Assembly: GCF_002252155.1 (NCBI RefSeq)
Contig: NZ_NEFD01000001.1
Location: 310,001 to 374,000, forward strand
DNA: 64,000 nucleotides
Origin: Wohlfahrtiimonas sp. G9077
GTDB lineage: Bacteria; Pseudomonadota; Gammaproteobacteria; Cardiobacteriales; Wohlfahrtiimonadaceae
Reading direction: 5' to 3'
The translations under genes were made by a program, and so were the position numbers. This document shows positions 56,528-64,000 of the stretch, piece after piece (position 1 is the stretch's first letter; each line of letters opens with the position of its first letter). Under the pieces are notes generated by a model. It saw only the letters and a program-made list of their open reading frames with translations, was not told the origin of the DNA and made no database searches.

Positions 56528-56562
56528 AAAGTGCAGGGAGCTCGTGATTGAAATTAAACGCA

Positions 56563-56988
56563 TCAAGGCGCATCAATGGTTGTCATAAAACCAATTTTTG
56601 AGAGATTCGCTCGTTTAATTTCAATTAATGTTTTTGCCACTGTGTCATACGGCACACTTTCATCAATGTTTAAGGCAATGATGGGTTCAATGTCGGCATC
56701 TTTTGCTTTAATCGCTTCAAGCGCCGCATGTAAAGTCTCTAAAGTCACCGGTTTTTGATTGAGTAAAATCTCGCCCGTTTTGGTGATTTCAATGGTTTGT
56801 GGTTTTTGTGGTGGCACAGGTGCTTCAATGTTCGATGCCTTTGGCAAAGAGATATCCACCGATTGCGTCACCATCGGTGCTGTGATGATGAAAATCACCA
56901 ATAACACCAACATCACATCAATGAGCGGCACCATATTGATTTCAGCATTTTCTGTGCTTTCGTGTCTGATTCGACCAATGGCCATCAT
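56563..56988 (-). CDS. exbD: Biopolymer transport protein ExbD
   Basis: A subunit of the ExbBD proton-driven motor that energises TonB. 141 residues with one N-terminal membrane segment holding the essential proton Asp (PLIDVMLVLLVIFIITAPM, Asp24) and a periplasmic domain. The first two codons are both ATG; GGAGG stands just before them. It overlaps the exbB stop by four bases (ATGA). Confidence 0.92.
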   Translation of the reverse strand: MMAIGRIRHESTENAEINMVPLIDVMLVLLVIFIITAPMVTQSVDISLPKASNIEAPVPPQKPQTIEITKTGEILLNQKPVTLETLHAALEAIKAKDADIEPIIALNIDESVPYDTVAKTLIEIKRANLSKIGFMTTIDAP

Positions 56989-57668
56989 GCCTCCTTCGCG
57001 TGTCCGCTTAATAATTTGATGAGTTTAAACGCAAAAGTATCCAATCGACCCAATGCCACACGATTGCGACGGGTGAGCCAGTTGTATGCCATCACAGCAG
57101 GAATGGCGACCGCCAAACCGATGCCAGTCATGATCAGCGCTTCCCCCACAGGTCCCGCCACTTTGTCAATCGTACCGGCACCGGTTGCGCCGATGGTGAT
57201 GAGGGCATGATAAATCCCCCAAACCGTTCCAAAAAGCCCCACAAAGGGCGCCGTTGCTGCAATCGTGGCCAATGCGGATAAACCATTTTCCTTTTGCATT
57301 TGAATCTCATCTAACTCAGCGCGCAGCGTAATGGTGATGAAATCTGTCAATGTTGTGGATTTAGCAAGTACCATCGCTTGATCGTCATGATAAAATCCTA
57401 CCGCTTCAATGCCCTTTTCGGTCAATTGTGCATAATCTAAACCAGACAAATGCTTTGCCGTACGGGATAAATCCTTCATGCTCGTTGCTGTATTGAACTG
57501 TTTAAAAAATGCCGCAACTTTATGGCGACGAATCATGCCATTGAAGGCTTTGATGACAATGATGCTCCAAGAGACCAATGACATTACAATTAAAATGCCC
57601 AACAAGGTTTGACTCACGACATCTGCCTGCCCAATGAAATGGGCGAATCCTAATGCTCCGACTTCCAT
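56985..57668 (-). CDS. exbB: Biopolymer transport protein ExbB
   Basis: The pentameric scaffold of the TonB energising complex. 227 residues with three membrane segments and the large cytoplasmic loop; the conserved block IAATAPFVGLFGTVWGIYHAL near residue 135 and GPVGEALIMTGIGLAVAIPAV are diagnostic. AAAGGAATTGT precedes the ATG. It lies 22 bases after tonB, with exbD overlapping its end. Confidence 0.93.
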   Translation of the reverse strand: MEVGALGFAHFIGQADVVSQTLLGILIVMSLVSWSIIVIKAFNGMIRRHKVAAFFKQFNTATSMKDLSRTAKHLSGLDYAQLTEKGIEAVGFYHDDQAMVLAKSTTLTDFITITLRAELDEIQMQKENGLSALATIAATAPFVGLFGTVWGIYHALITIGATGAGTIDKVAGPVGEALIMTGIGLAVAIPAVMAYNWLTRRNRVALGRLDTFAFKLIKLLSGHAKEA

Positions 57669-57690
57669 ACAATTCCTTTATCCATTTGAC

Positions 57691-58380
57691 TTAAAAAGCA
57701 TAGTCTATACGATGTCGGATGGCGATCGCTTGACCATTTTCTCGATACGGGCGAATTTTTACGCCATTTGCCGCAGTCAATGCCGCATCATCAAGCATTT
57801 TGTGCCCGGAGGATCGCTCAAGTACCACTTTTGTGGGCACGCCTTGTGCATTGAGCTCAATGATGACAACGCTATTGCCACGCAAGCCCTGACGATGGGC
57901 AGCACGTGGGCGCTTTGGCTCAGGATTTTTCAAAAATTCAATGCGACTCGCTGCAACGAGCGGGCGACCGCCTTGTGTGCGCGTCACTTGTGCCTGAGTC
58001 GGTTTGCTCGCTGTTTTGACAACGCGCTCAACCGCTTTTGGCTTTGGTGTGGGTTTAGGCTTTGCCTTCACCACTGGTGCCTCAATGGGCACTACAACAT
58101 CCGCGGCTTTTACTGCTGTGTTTACCGCCATCATCTGAACCATCTCTTCATCATGCGGATGTTGTAATGTTTCTTCGATCACCTCTTCAACTTCAGCAAT
58201 GCTCTCCATATGGTCGCCAAATGTCACCATCTCAAGATCAATCGTGCCCGCAACACTTGCTTGCACCGCAAGACTTTTGGGCGATAACATCGTGGCAAGT
58301 GCGGCTGTGTGCAGTGCACCCACCCCGGCAATCAAAAGTAGATTCATCATTGCTGTTGTGTGAAAAGTTTGCTTATTCAT
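57691..58380 (-). CDS. tonB: Energy transducer TonB
   Basis: Transfers inner-membrane energy to outer-membrane siderophore and heme receptors. 229 residues: one N-terminal membrane anchor (about residues 11-32), a Lys/Pro-rich spacer (KAKPKPTPKPKAVE) and the C-terminal TonB domain with GNSVVIIELNAQGVPTKV, DDAALTAANGVKIRPY. The start at 58380 (MNKQTF) is preferred over 58392. A Fur box and a good promoter lie just upstream. The anchor is unusually rich in Ala/Met and lacks the textbook SHLS sequence. Confidence 0.9.
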   Translation of the reverse strand: MNKQTFHTTAMMNLLLIAGVGALHTAALATMLSPKSLAVQASVAGTIDLEMVTFGDHMESIAEVEEVIEETLQHPHDEEMVQMMAVNTAVKAADVVVPIEAPVVKAKPKPTPKPKAVERVVKTASKPTQAQVTRTQGGRPLVAASRIEFLKNPEPKRPRAAHRQGLRGNSVVIIELNAQGVPTKVVLERSSGHKMLDDAALTAANGVKIRPYRENGQAIAIRHRIDYAF

Positions 58381-58411
58381 AACCATTATCAAAAAATGTT
58401 GATTAACGTAT

Positions 58412-58430
58412 GAGAATTATTATCATTTAA
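58412..58430. promoter_or_regulatory. Fur box upstream of tonB
   Basis: Read on the minus strand the 19 bases match the Fur consensus at 14 of 19 positions, with the uninterrupted core AATGATAAT. It overlaps the -10 region of the promoter below, so iron-bound Fur should block tonB-exbB-exbD. Confidence 0.85.
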
Positions 58431-58444
58431 GAATCATTTGTCAA
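58416..58444 (-). promoter_or_regulatory. tonB promoter
   Basis: Minus strand: perfect TTGACA (58439-58444), 17-base spacer, AATAAT (58416-58421). Confidence 0.65.
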
Positions 58445-58549
58445 ACACTTTCATCACTATTTTTAATCGGCCCGATGATTTTTATGAATGATGGCGCAAT
58501 TTATCTTCGCAATTCGCTGCTCTCCCATTACTTTTATTGCCTTTATGGC

Positions 58550-58555
58550 TATAAT
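58550..58555 (+). promoter_or_regulatory. Candidate -10 box of dapB
   Basis: A perfect TATAAT 28 bases before the dapB ATG; the -35 is weak (ATTACT at 17 bases). Confidence 0.45.
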
Positions 58556-58583
58556 GAAAACGTTTCGTTAATAGGATAAAAAT

Positions 58584-59384
58584 ATGATTAGAATTGGCAT
58601 TATTGGCGTTGAAGGACGCATGGGGTTGAACATCTTACAATTGGTGACAGAGGCGCACGACTTAACCTTAGGCGCGGCGATTACCCATCATGGCAGCCCA
58701 AACATTGGACAAGATGCAGGATCATTGCTGCACAGTGAACCCTTAAATGTGCGCATCACGGATGATGTGGCAAGCACTACAAAAGATGTGGATGTCTACA
58801 TAGATTTCACGCTACCTGAAGCCACCATGATCAACATTCAACCGATTGCCAACGCCCACATTCCAGTGGTGATCGGCACCACTGGTTTAAGCAACGATGA
58901 TTTGGCACAATTGGCAATCTATGCCAAAGAGACCGCCATTTTACAAGCGCCAAACATGAGCCTTGGCGTCAATTTGGTGTATGCGCTTCTTGAGCAAGCG
59001 GCAAAAGTCTTGGGCAAACAAGCAGACATCGAAGTGTTAGAGATGCATCACCGCTTTAAAAAAGATGCCCCAAGTGGCACCGCGCTACAAATGGGTAAAG
59101 TGGTGGCCAACGCCATGAATGAAGATTTTGATAAAGTTGCAGTGTATGATCGCCATGATATGAACCGTGAACGCGGTGCAGGTGAAATTGGTTTTGCCAC
59201 ACTTCGCGGCGGCTCTGTGGTTGGGGATCACACCGTGATTTTTGCCACACTCAAAGAACAAATTGAAATCACTCATAAAGCCAAAGATCGCTCCCTTTTT
59301 GCCGATGGCGCCGTGTATGCCGCTCGCTGGTTACACCAAAAGCCCCATGGCCTTTACTCAATGCAGGATACCTTAGCCCTTTAA
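58584..59384 (+). CDS. dapB: 4-hydroxy-tetrahydrodipicolinate reductase
   Basis: Reduces hydroxy-tetrahydrodipicolinate in lysine and diaminopimelate synthesis. 266 residues: dinucleotide loop GVEGRMG near residue 8, GTTGLSNDDL, APNMSLGVNLV, the catalytic HHRFKKDAPSGTA near residue 154, and RGGSVVGDHTVIFA. AGGATAA precedes the ATG. The radical SAM gene begins one base after its stop. Confidence 0.96.
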   Translation: MIRIGIIGVEGRMGLNILQLVTEAHDLTLGAAITHHGSPNIGQDAGSLLHSEPLNVRITDDVASTTKDVDVYIDFTLPEATMINIQPIANAHIPVVIGTTGLSNDDLAQLAIYAKETAILQAPNMSLGVNLVYALLEQAAKVLGKQADIEVLEMHHRFKKDAPSGTALQMGKVVANAMNEDFDKVAVYDRHDMNRERGAGEIGFATLRGGSVVGDHTVIFATLKEQIEITHKAKDRSLFADGAVYAARWLHQKPHGLYSMQDTLAL

Positions 59385-59385
59385 T

Positions 59386-60918
59386 ATGGACATTTTAATC
59401 AGTACACTCAATGCGCGATTCTCCCATGCTTCGTTGGCCACTCGTTATTTATTGGCCAATTTAGACGATGATTTACGAGCGCGCGCTGAGATTTGTGAAT
59501 TCACCATTCAGCAAGACACCGAAGAGATTTTAGCCACTGTATATGATAAAGCACCGAAAATCATTCTTTTGGGCGTCTATATCTGGAACATCAATGAAAC
59601 CACCAAATTGGTGCGCGAACTCAAAGCATTGATGCCGGAGCTCATCATTGTCATTGGCGGGCCTGAAGTCTCCCATGAATATGAAGAGACGGCGATTTTT
59701 AAAGCTGCAGATTATCTGATCACCGGTTGGGGCGACATCAGCGCGTATGAGTTGTGCCGCGACATTCTCAGCGGTCAAGCACCAAGTGATAAAGTCATCA
59801 AAGGCAAACAGCCGAAGCTCGAAGAAATTAAGCTCCCTTACGATTACTATACGGACTTTGACATTGCCCATCGCACCATTTATGTGGAAGCTTCTCGCGG
59901 TTGCCCGTTTAAGTGTGAGTTTTGTTTATCCAGCCTTGATAAAACAGCGTGGACATTCCCACTTGAGAATTTTCTCGCGGCAATGGATCGCTTGTATCAA
60001 CGTGGATTACGCCAATTTAAATTCATCGATCGCACCTTTAACCTGAAACGTGAATTCACAGTGCGAATTTTAAATTTCTTTTTGGATAAATTGGCAAAAC
60101 ATCCAGAAGATGCGCTCTTTTTACACTTTGAATTGGTGCCAGACTTTTTACCCGATGAGATCAAAGCGCTCATTTTAAAATTCCCTGAAGGGAGTTTACA
60201 GTTTGAAATTGGCATTCAAACCTTAAACACAGAAACGCAGCAACTCATCTCGCGGCGCACCAATTTAGTCAAAGCCAAAGAGAACATCTCTTGGCTCTCT
60301 AAACACACATCGGTGCATTTACATGTGGATTTGATTGCAGGTTTGCCTGCTGAGGATTTAGAGCAATTTGCCAAAGGCTTTAATGAGCTTTGGTCATGGG
60401 AGCCACAAGAGATTCAACTTGGCATCTTAAAGCGCTTAAAAGGCACGCCCATTACGCGCCACACAGATTCATTTGATTATCGTTACAGCCCTGAAGCGCC
60501 TTACAGCGTATTTGCCAATAAGGACATGGACTTTAACACCATGAATCAGATGAAAAATGCCGCGAAATTTTGGGATCTCGTGGCCAACTCCGGGCGATTT
60601 AACCACACGTTGCCTCTATTGTTTGATGATGCGGCATTTGAAACCTTATGGCAAATGTCTGATTACTTGGTCAAATGCTTTAAACGCACGCACAGCATTC
60701 CTTTAGATAAGCTCTTTGGTGAAGTCTTCAATTATTTGGTACAGGTTAAAAAAGTGCCCATCATTACTGTACAAGCCGCAATGAGTGAAGATTTTATGCG
60801 CATTGGCTTACAAGGTTGGCCAAAATATTTAGGGGATAAACCTGCTGACTTTGCAGAGCGACTCAGCAAACATCAACACAAAACGGCCGCGCCTAAACGC
60901 CAGCAGCAACATCTTTAA
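59386..60918 (+). CDS. B12-binding-domain radical SAM protein (DUF4080-type)
   Basis: A 510-residue protein with an N-terminal cobalamin-binding-like domain (about residues 1-130; IIVIGGPEVSHEYE), the radical SAM core with the 4Fe-4S cysteines Cys173, Cys177 and Cys180 (RGCPFKCEFC), and a C-terminal part typical of the DUF4080 group. The substrate is unknown. It begins one base after dapB with no clear ribosome site of its own, suggesting coupling to dapB. In the N-domain I do not see the DxHxxG base-off cobalamin motif, so binding of B12 is not certain. Confidence 0.82.
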   Translation: MDILISTLNARFSHASLATRYLLANLDDDLRARAEICEFTIQQDTEEILATVYDKAPKIILLGVYIWNINETTKLVRELKALMPELIIVIGGPEVSHEYEETAIFKAADYLITGWGDISAYELCRDILSGQAPSDKVIKGKQPKLEEIKLPYDYYTDFDIAHRTIYVEASRGCPFKCEFCLSSLDKTAWTFPLENFLAAMDRLYQRGLRQFKFIDRTFNLKREFTVRILNFFLDKLAKHPEDALFLHFELVPDFLPDEIKALILKFPEGSLQFEIGIQTLNTETQQLISRRTNLVKAKENISWLSKHTSVHLHVDLIAGLPAEDLEQFAKGFNELWSWEPQEIQLGILKRLKGTPITRHTDSFDYRYSPEAPYSVFANKDMDFNTMNQMKNAAKFWDLVANSGRFNHTLPLLFDDAAFETLWQMSDYLVKCFKRTHSIPLDKLFGEVFNYLVQVKKVPIITVQAAMSEDFMRIGLQGWPKYLGDKPADFAERLSKHQHKTAAPKRQQQHL

Positions 60919-60927
60919 ATGTGCCAT

Positions 60928-60957
60928 AAAAAAAGCTCAGAGTAATCTGAGCTTTTT
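60928..60957. terminator. Bidirectional terminator between the radical SAM gene and brnQ
   Basis: A-run, AGCTCAGA (60934-60941), GTAA, TCTGAGCT (60946-60953), T-run. Confidence 0.9.
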
Positions 60958-60972
60958 TGATAATCCAATCAA

Positions 60973-62415
60973 TTATTCAACAATTTCTGCAATTTTATGC
61001 TCTCTATTTTGATTGCGCACGGCACGCTTTAACAAAATATTGTTATTGATGTGCACCGCAATTAAGAATGCAATCACGCCAGGCACAACCCATCCCATCG
61101 AGATGTCATGCAATGGCAACATTTGCACAAAGCCTGCTGTTGGGAAGAATACAGAAGAAACGCTGATGAACAACACCACATACGTTGTGATGCGTAGTTC
61201 AACTTTATCTAATGGCACCAATAATTTATCAATAAAGATCAACACAATCAATGTGATGGTCAAAGGATAAACGATCAATAGAACAGGAATTGCCCCTTTG
61301 ATGATGCTGCTGAGCCCTTGATTCGCCAATCCAAAGCTGATCAACGTGAAGATGATCGCATATTGCTTATAAGACAATCTTGGCATTAAGCTATGGAAAT
61401 AGCTGCTGATGGAAACGATTAAACCAATGGCTGTGGTCAAACATGCCAAACCGACGATGATGCCCAATAAGAATTGACCTGGTAAACCTAAAGTCATGCG
61501 CGATACTTGCGTTAAGATGTATGTCCCACGATCTTGTTGTTGTAACGCAAATTGCGCTTCATCAATCGGGAAATGGTTACCCACCCAGCCTAATGCAATA
61601 TAGATTAAGCCCAATGCCAGACCAGCAATCACCGCGGCATATGATGAGTATTTAAACAAATCTTTTTGATTGGTGATGCCATATGCACGCACTGCTTTTA
61701 ACACAATGATGGAAAATGCCACCGCTGCGATGGTATCCATCGTTTGGTACCCTTCCACAAAGCCTTTGGCAAACGGTGCGGCTTGATATGAAGGATCTAC
61801 AGCTTCAATCGGTGTATTAAGTTGGAAAATTGCCAATACAATCAACACAAGCATAGTGATCAATAACGCTGGCGTTAAGATTTGACCCACGCGATCTACG
61901 ATCTTTGTTGGGTTAAAGCTCAACCAAAACACCACAATGAAGAAGAAAACAGAGTAGAAAAACAGGCCCACTTTGCCCACTAAATCTGCTGCCACAACCG
62001 ATGCATCGGCTGCATAGAACATGGATTTTAAACCTTCAGCAATGCTTAAGAATAAGCCGTGCAACATACCGCCTTCGTTACGGATAAAAGGCACAAGCGC
62101 CATTTCATAAGAAACCGTTGCCGTTCTTGGGATGGCAAAAAATGGACCGATGGTCAGATAAATGGCCACCATGAAAACCACAGAGAAAATCACGCCAATG
62201 CGTTTTGTTTCTGTGATGAAACCTTCTTCAGAAAAGGAACCAGCGATGATGCCAAGCAGCGGTAAACCCACGCCTGTAATGACAAAACCGATAATTGCAG
62301 GAAAAAAGTTGCCACCACTGAGCCAACCTGCATTTGGTGGGAAGATCAAGTTACCAGCGCCAAAGAAAATGGCGAACAACATAAACCCAATGGCTGTGAT
62401 TTTTCGAACCGTCAT
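60973..62415 (-). CDS. brnQ: Branched-chain amino acid transporter BrnQ
   Basis: A 480-residue LIVCS-family carrier for leucine, isoleucine and valine, coupled to sodium or protons. The opening GFMLFAIFFGAGNLIFPP, the SEEGFITETKRIGVIF region, IPRTATVSYEMALVPF and FVEGYQTMDTIAAVAFSIIVL are diagnostic. Length is somewhat longer than E. coli BrnQ (439). The start at 62415 follows AGAGAG and gives the usual N-terminus; the open frame continues 35 codons upstream (62520) but that extension does not resemble the family. Two hairpins lie in its leader (62480-62520). Confidence 0.88.
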   Translation of the reverse strand: MTVRKITAIGFMLFAIFFGAGNLIFPPNAGWLSGGNFFPAIIGFVITGVGLPLLGIIAGSFSEEGFITETKRIGVIFSVVFMVAIYLTIGPFFAIPRTATVSYEMALVPFIRNEGGMLHGLFLSIAEGLKSMFYAADASVVAADLVGKVGLFFYSVFFFIVVFWLSFNPTKIVDRVGQILTPALLITMLVLIVLAIFQLNTPIEAVDPSYQAAPFAKGFVEGYQTMDTIAAVAFSIIVLKAVRAYGITNQKDLFKYSSYAAVIAGLALGLIYIALGWVGNHFPIDEAQFALQQQDRGTYILTQVSRMTLGLPGQFLLGIIVGLACLTTAIGLIVSISSYFHSLMPRLSYKQYAIIFTLISFGLANQGLSSIIKGAIPVLLIVYPLTITLIVLIFIDKLLVPLDKVELRITTYVVLFISVSSVFFPTAGFVQMLPLHDISMGWVVPGVIAFLIAVHINNNILLKRAVRNQNREHKIAEIVE

Positions 62416-62479
62416 AATACTCTCTAAATTTTCATCAATATATTTTGTAAGATCGTCTTGGATAAAGACACTGTTTACG

Positions 62480-62520
62480 CACAGTAAACGCAATGGGGGA
62501 AACCTTTTGGGTTCCTTCAA
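62480..62520 (-). promoter_or_regulatory. Structured leader of brnQ
   Basis: Two possible stem-loops, GTTTAC/GTAAAC (about 62473-62489) and GGAAACC/GGGTTCC (about 62497-62514), precede brnQ. Neither is followed by a T-run and no leucine/valine-rich leader peptide is evident. Regulatory use is speculative. Confidence 0.25.
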
Positions 62521-62572
62521 TAGATAGCATGAAAATTTAGAGTACTCAAGTGGCGGGCGTCATAAAGTCAAA

Positions 62573-63589
62573 TTATGACTGATAATCACTCAATTTTTGT
62601 TGAATATCCGCCACCAAGCCCGTACCACCATAAATAAAGCCTGAGTAAATTTGCACCAATTTTGCGCCCGATTTGATTTTATCAAGGGCATCTTCGCCCG
62701 TCATGATGCCACCTGCAGCAATCACCGGAATCGATTCAGACAGATGCGTTGTGAGAATTTTCACAACTTCTGTGGCTTTCTCCGTCAATGGCCCACCGCT
62801 TAAACCACCCGCTTCATTGGCATTGATGCAACCTTCAACCGCTTCACGGCTTAACGTTGTGTTGGTGGCAATCACGCCATCTAATGCCACTTCTTTAATC
62901 ACTTCAATGGATTCAAGCAATTCTTCTTCACTCATATCGGGCGCTAATTTGACCACAAGCGGCGTATATTTTTTCGTTTCACTGAACAATCTGCCCTGCT
63001 CTGCTTTAAGGGTTGAGAGCAGTTGCATCAGATGATCTTTACCTTGAAGAGAACGTAAATTTTTAGTGTTCGGGGATGAAATATTGATGGTGATGTAATC
63101 GGCAAGCGCATAAGCTTTTTGTAAACAAATCAGATAATCATCGGTGGCGCGCTCAATGGGCGTGACTGCATTTTTACCAATGTTCACGCCGATCAATGGA
63201 CCATTTGCCCCATGATTTAAGCGATATTCTGCTAAGTTTTTCAATAAATGATCGATCCCTTTATTATTAAAACCCATGCGATTGATGATGGCTTGTTTTT
63301 CTGGAATGCGAAACATGCGCGGCTTTGGATTACCCGGTTGTGGGCGCGGTGTGACGGTACCAATTTCCACAAAACCAAAGCCCATTTTTGCCCATGCAGA
63401 CAATGCCGCCCCATTTTTATCTAAACCTGCCGCTAAGCCTAAACGATTGGGAAACGTTAAGCCCATGATGGTGACCGGGTCGCGCGTCATTTCTGTGGCG
63501 ATGGGTAAAAGTGGCAATGTGGCAATGGCGATGTCATGCGCCATTTCAGCCGGTAATGTTAATAAAAAGCGGCGCGCAAAATCCATCAT
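62573..63589 (-). CDS. pyrD: Class 2 dihydroorotate dehydrogenase
   Basis: A membrane-associated FMN enzyme that oxidises dihydroorotate to orotate with quinone in pyrimidine synthesis. 338 residues: N-terminal membrane-contact helices, NRLGLAAGLDKNG, IGTVTPRPQPGNP, RMGFNNKGIDHL, NISSPNTKNLRSLQ with the catalytic-base Ser typical of class 2, VIATNTTLSR and VQIYSGFIYGG. The start at 63589 (or 63586; two ATGs in a row) follows AAGGAG, six bases off. It overlaps the recO stop by four bases. The ribosome site is half of the palindrome AAGGAGCTCCTT. Confidence 0.96.
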   Translation of the reverse strand: MMDFARRFLLTLPAEMAHDIAIATLPLLPIATEMTRDPVTIMGLTFPNRLGLAAGLDKNGAALSAWAKMGFGFVEIGTVTPRPQPGNPKPRMFRIPEKQAIINRMGFNNKGIDHLLKNLAEYRLNHGANGPLIGVNIGKNAVTPIERATDDYLICLQKAYALADYITINISSPNTKNLRSLQGKDHLMQLLSTLKAEQGRLFSETKKYTPLVVKLAPDMSEEELLESIEVIKEVALDGVIATNTTLSREAVEGCINANEAGGLSGGPLTEKATEVVKILTTHLSESIPVIAAGGIMTGEDALDKIKSGAKLVQIYSGFIYGGTGLVADIQQKLSDYQS

Positions 63590-64000
63590 AAGGAGCTCCT
63601 TGTGTCTGATAATGGGGTTGATTGTTGTTTGGCATGTAAGGATTGTAGCCACAGTCGAGATTGCAAAGGTGTGTTGCCAAGCAGTGGCTGCAATAAAAAG
63701 CGCATCATGCGCTTATAATATTGTAAAAATGGGCGATCAAGCCGCTCATATTGATGGGTTTGCTCGATCATCTGTAAAGTGAGAATGTGCGCCCCTGGCA
63801 TCACCGGCGTTGACATTTTAAAAGGATGTTTGCTGAGCCCTGCTTCAATGCCCACATAATAGTTGAGATTGGCCTCGATCTCATCGCCATCGCTGTCTGT
63901 CGTTAAATCAGGCATTGCACCCAATGTTTCTAACAAGGCTTTCTCAAAGGCGCGCAGCATCCACTCTTGCAGCTCAGCATCGGCATGTTCTAAGGCAGCC
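63586..64000 (-). CDS. recO: DNA repair protein RecO, C-terminal part
   Basis: The window holds about 137 codons of the 3' end. The reading frame stays open to the right edge (sequence before the internal Met reads ALEHADAELQEW), so the true start is outside. The stretch MLRAFEKALLETLGAMPDL matches the RecO C-terminal domain pattern (RxFExxLLxxLG), followed by a helical end. RecO loads RecA with RecF and RecR. Its stop overlaps the start of pyrD. The call rests on the short conserved segment only. Confidence 0.65.
   Translation of the reverse strand, partial: AALEHADAELQEWMLRAFEKALLETLGAMPDLTTDSDGDEIEANLNYYVGIEAGLSKHPFKMSTPVMPGAHILTLQMIEQTHQYERLDRPFLQYYKRMMRFLLQPLLGNTPLQSRLWLQSLHAKQQSTPLSDTRSSL

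Noticed and set aside
62416-62520. A 35-residue N-terminal extension of BrnQ
   Set aside because: The extension is polar, unlike any BrnQ N-terminus, and a ribosome site stands directly before the internal ATG at 62415.
62416-62545. Branched-chain amino acid attenuator with leader peptide before brnQ
   Set aside because: The short frame found there is not rich in Leu, Ile or Val codons and the hairpins lack a T-run.

Overview
The window is an ordinary, densely packed chromosomal segment of a gammaproteobacterium. ErpA, SerC, ClpP, RNase T, EngB, MnmA, PyrD and MetR-type proteins all read like enterobacterial/gamma orthologues; LptF/LptG and TonB/ExbB/ExbD show a Gram-negative envelope. The moderate-to-low GC content, the small streamlined operons and the protein sequences suggest a Cardiobacteriales-like organism (for example Wohlfahrtiimonas or Ignatzschineria), but that placement is inference. 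I see no tRNA, rRNA, CRISPR array, insertion sequence or prophage. No gene-free stretch exceeds 300 bases; the longest are about 250 bases (53164-53410) and about 200 bases (58381-58583), and both hold promoters.

Layout. 1-2520: lysC (cut by the left edge), a short-chain reductase and a Nudix hydrolase. 2566-6718: erpA, then a tight run of stomatin-like qmcA, nfeD, a DUF2868 membrane protein and a DUF3482 GTPase. 6758-13384: pepD, an MscS-like membrane protein, and tgt-lptF-lptG with no bases between genes. 13497-17352: holC facing smc. 17493-23976: a small membrane protein, a cysteine desulfidase (cyuA-like), a divergent CstA-family transporter, a MetR-like regulator and the Prc protease. 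24011-30415: serC, then clpP-clpX-rnt-gshA-alx in one direction. 30489-36534: a purine permease, an RND efflux pair and a SAM methyltransferase. 36604-42899: a SlyB-like lipoprotein, a DAACS symporter with altered ion/substrate residues, ppnN, yaaA, a PAP2 phosphatase and a uracil permease. 42969-46980: a five-gene iron-uptake operon behind a double Fur site. 47026-53163: a thioesterase, mnmA, small membrane proteins and the overlapping run (exported protein)-engB-glk-hexR-truA. 53411-64000: a BetT-like transporter, purU, Fur-controlled tonB-exbB-exbD, dapB, a radical SAM protein, brnQ, pyrD and the 3' part of recO.

How the parts work together. Iron is the clearest theme: the P19/cupredoxin/FTR1/M75/DyP operon and the tonB-exbB-exbD operon each carry a recognisable Fur box. 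Sulfur and thiol metabolism recurs (erpA, cyuA-like, MetR-like, gshA, mnmA). Lysine biosynthesis is represented at both ends (lysC, dapB). Most convergent gene pairs are separated by short bidirectional terminators, two of which contain a stop codon inside the stem. The least understood unit is qmcA-nfeD-DUF2868-DUF3482, in which a membrane microdomain scaffold pair is translationally coupled to an uncharacterised membrane-associated GTPase pair. The most distinctive one is the iron operon, which joins parts of the FtrABC and EfeUOB systems.
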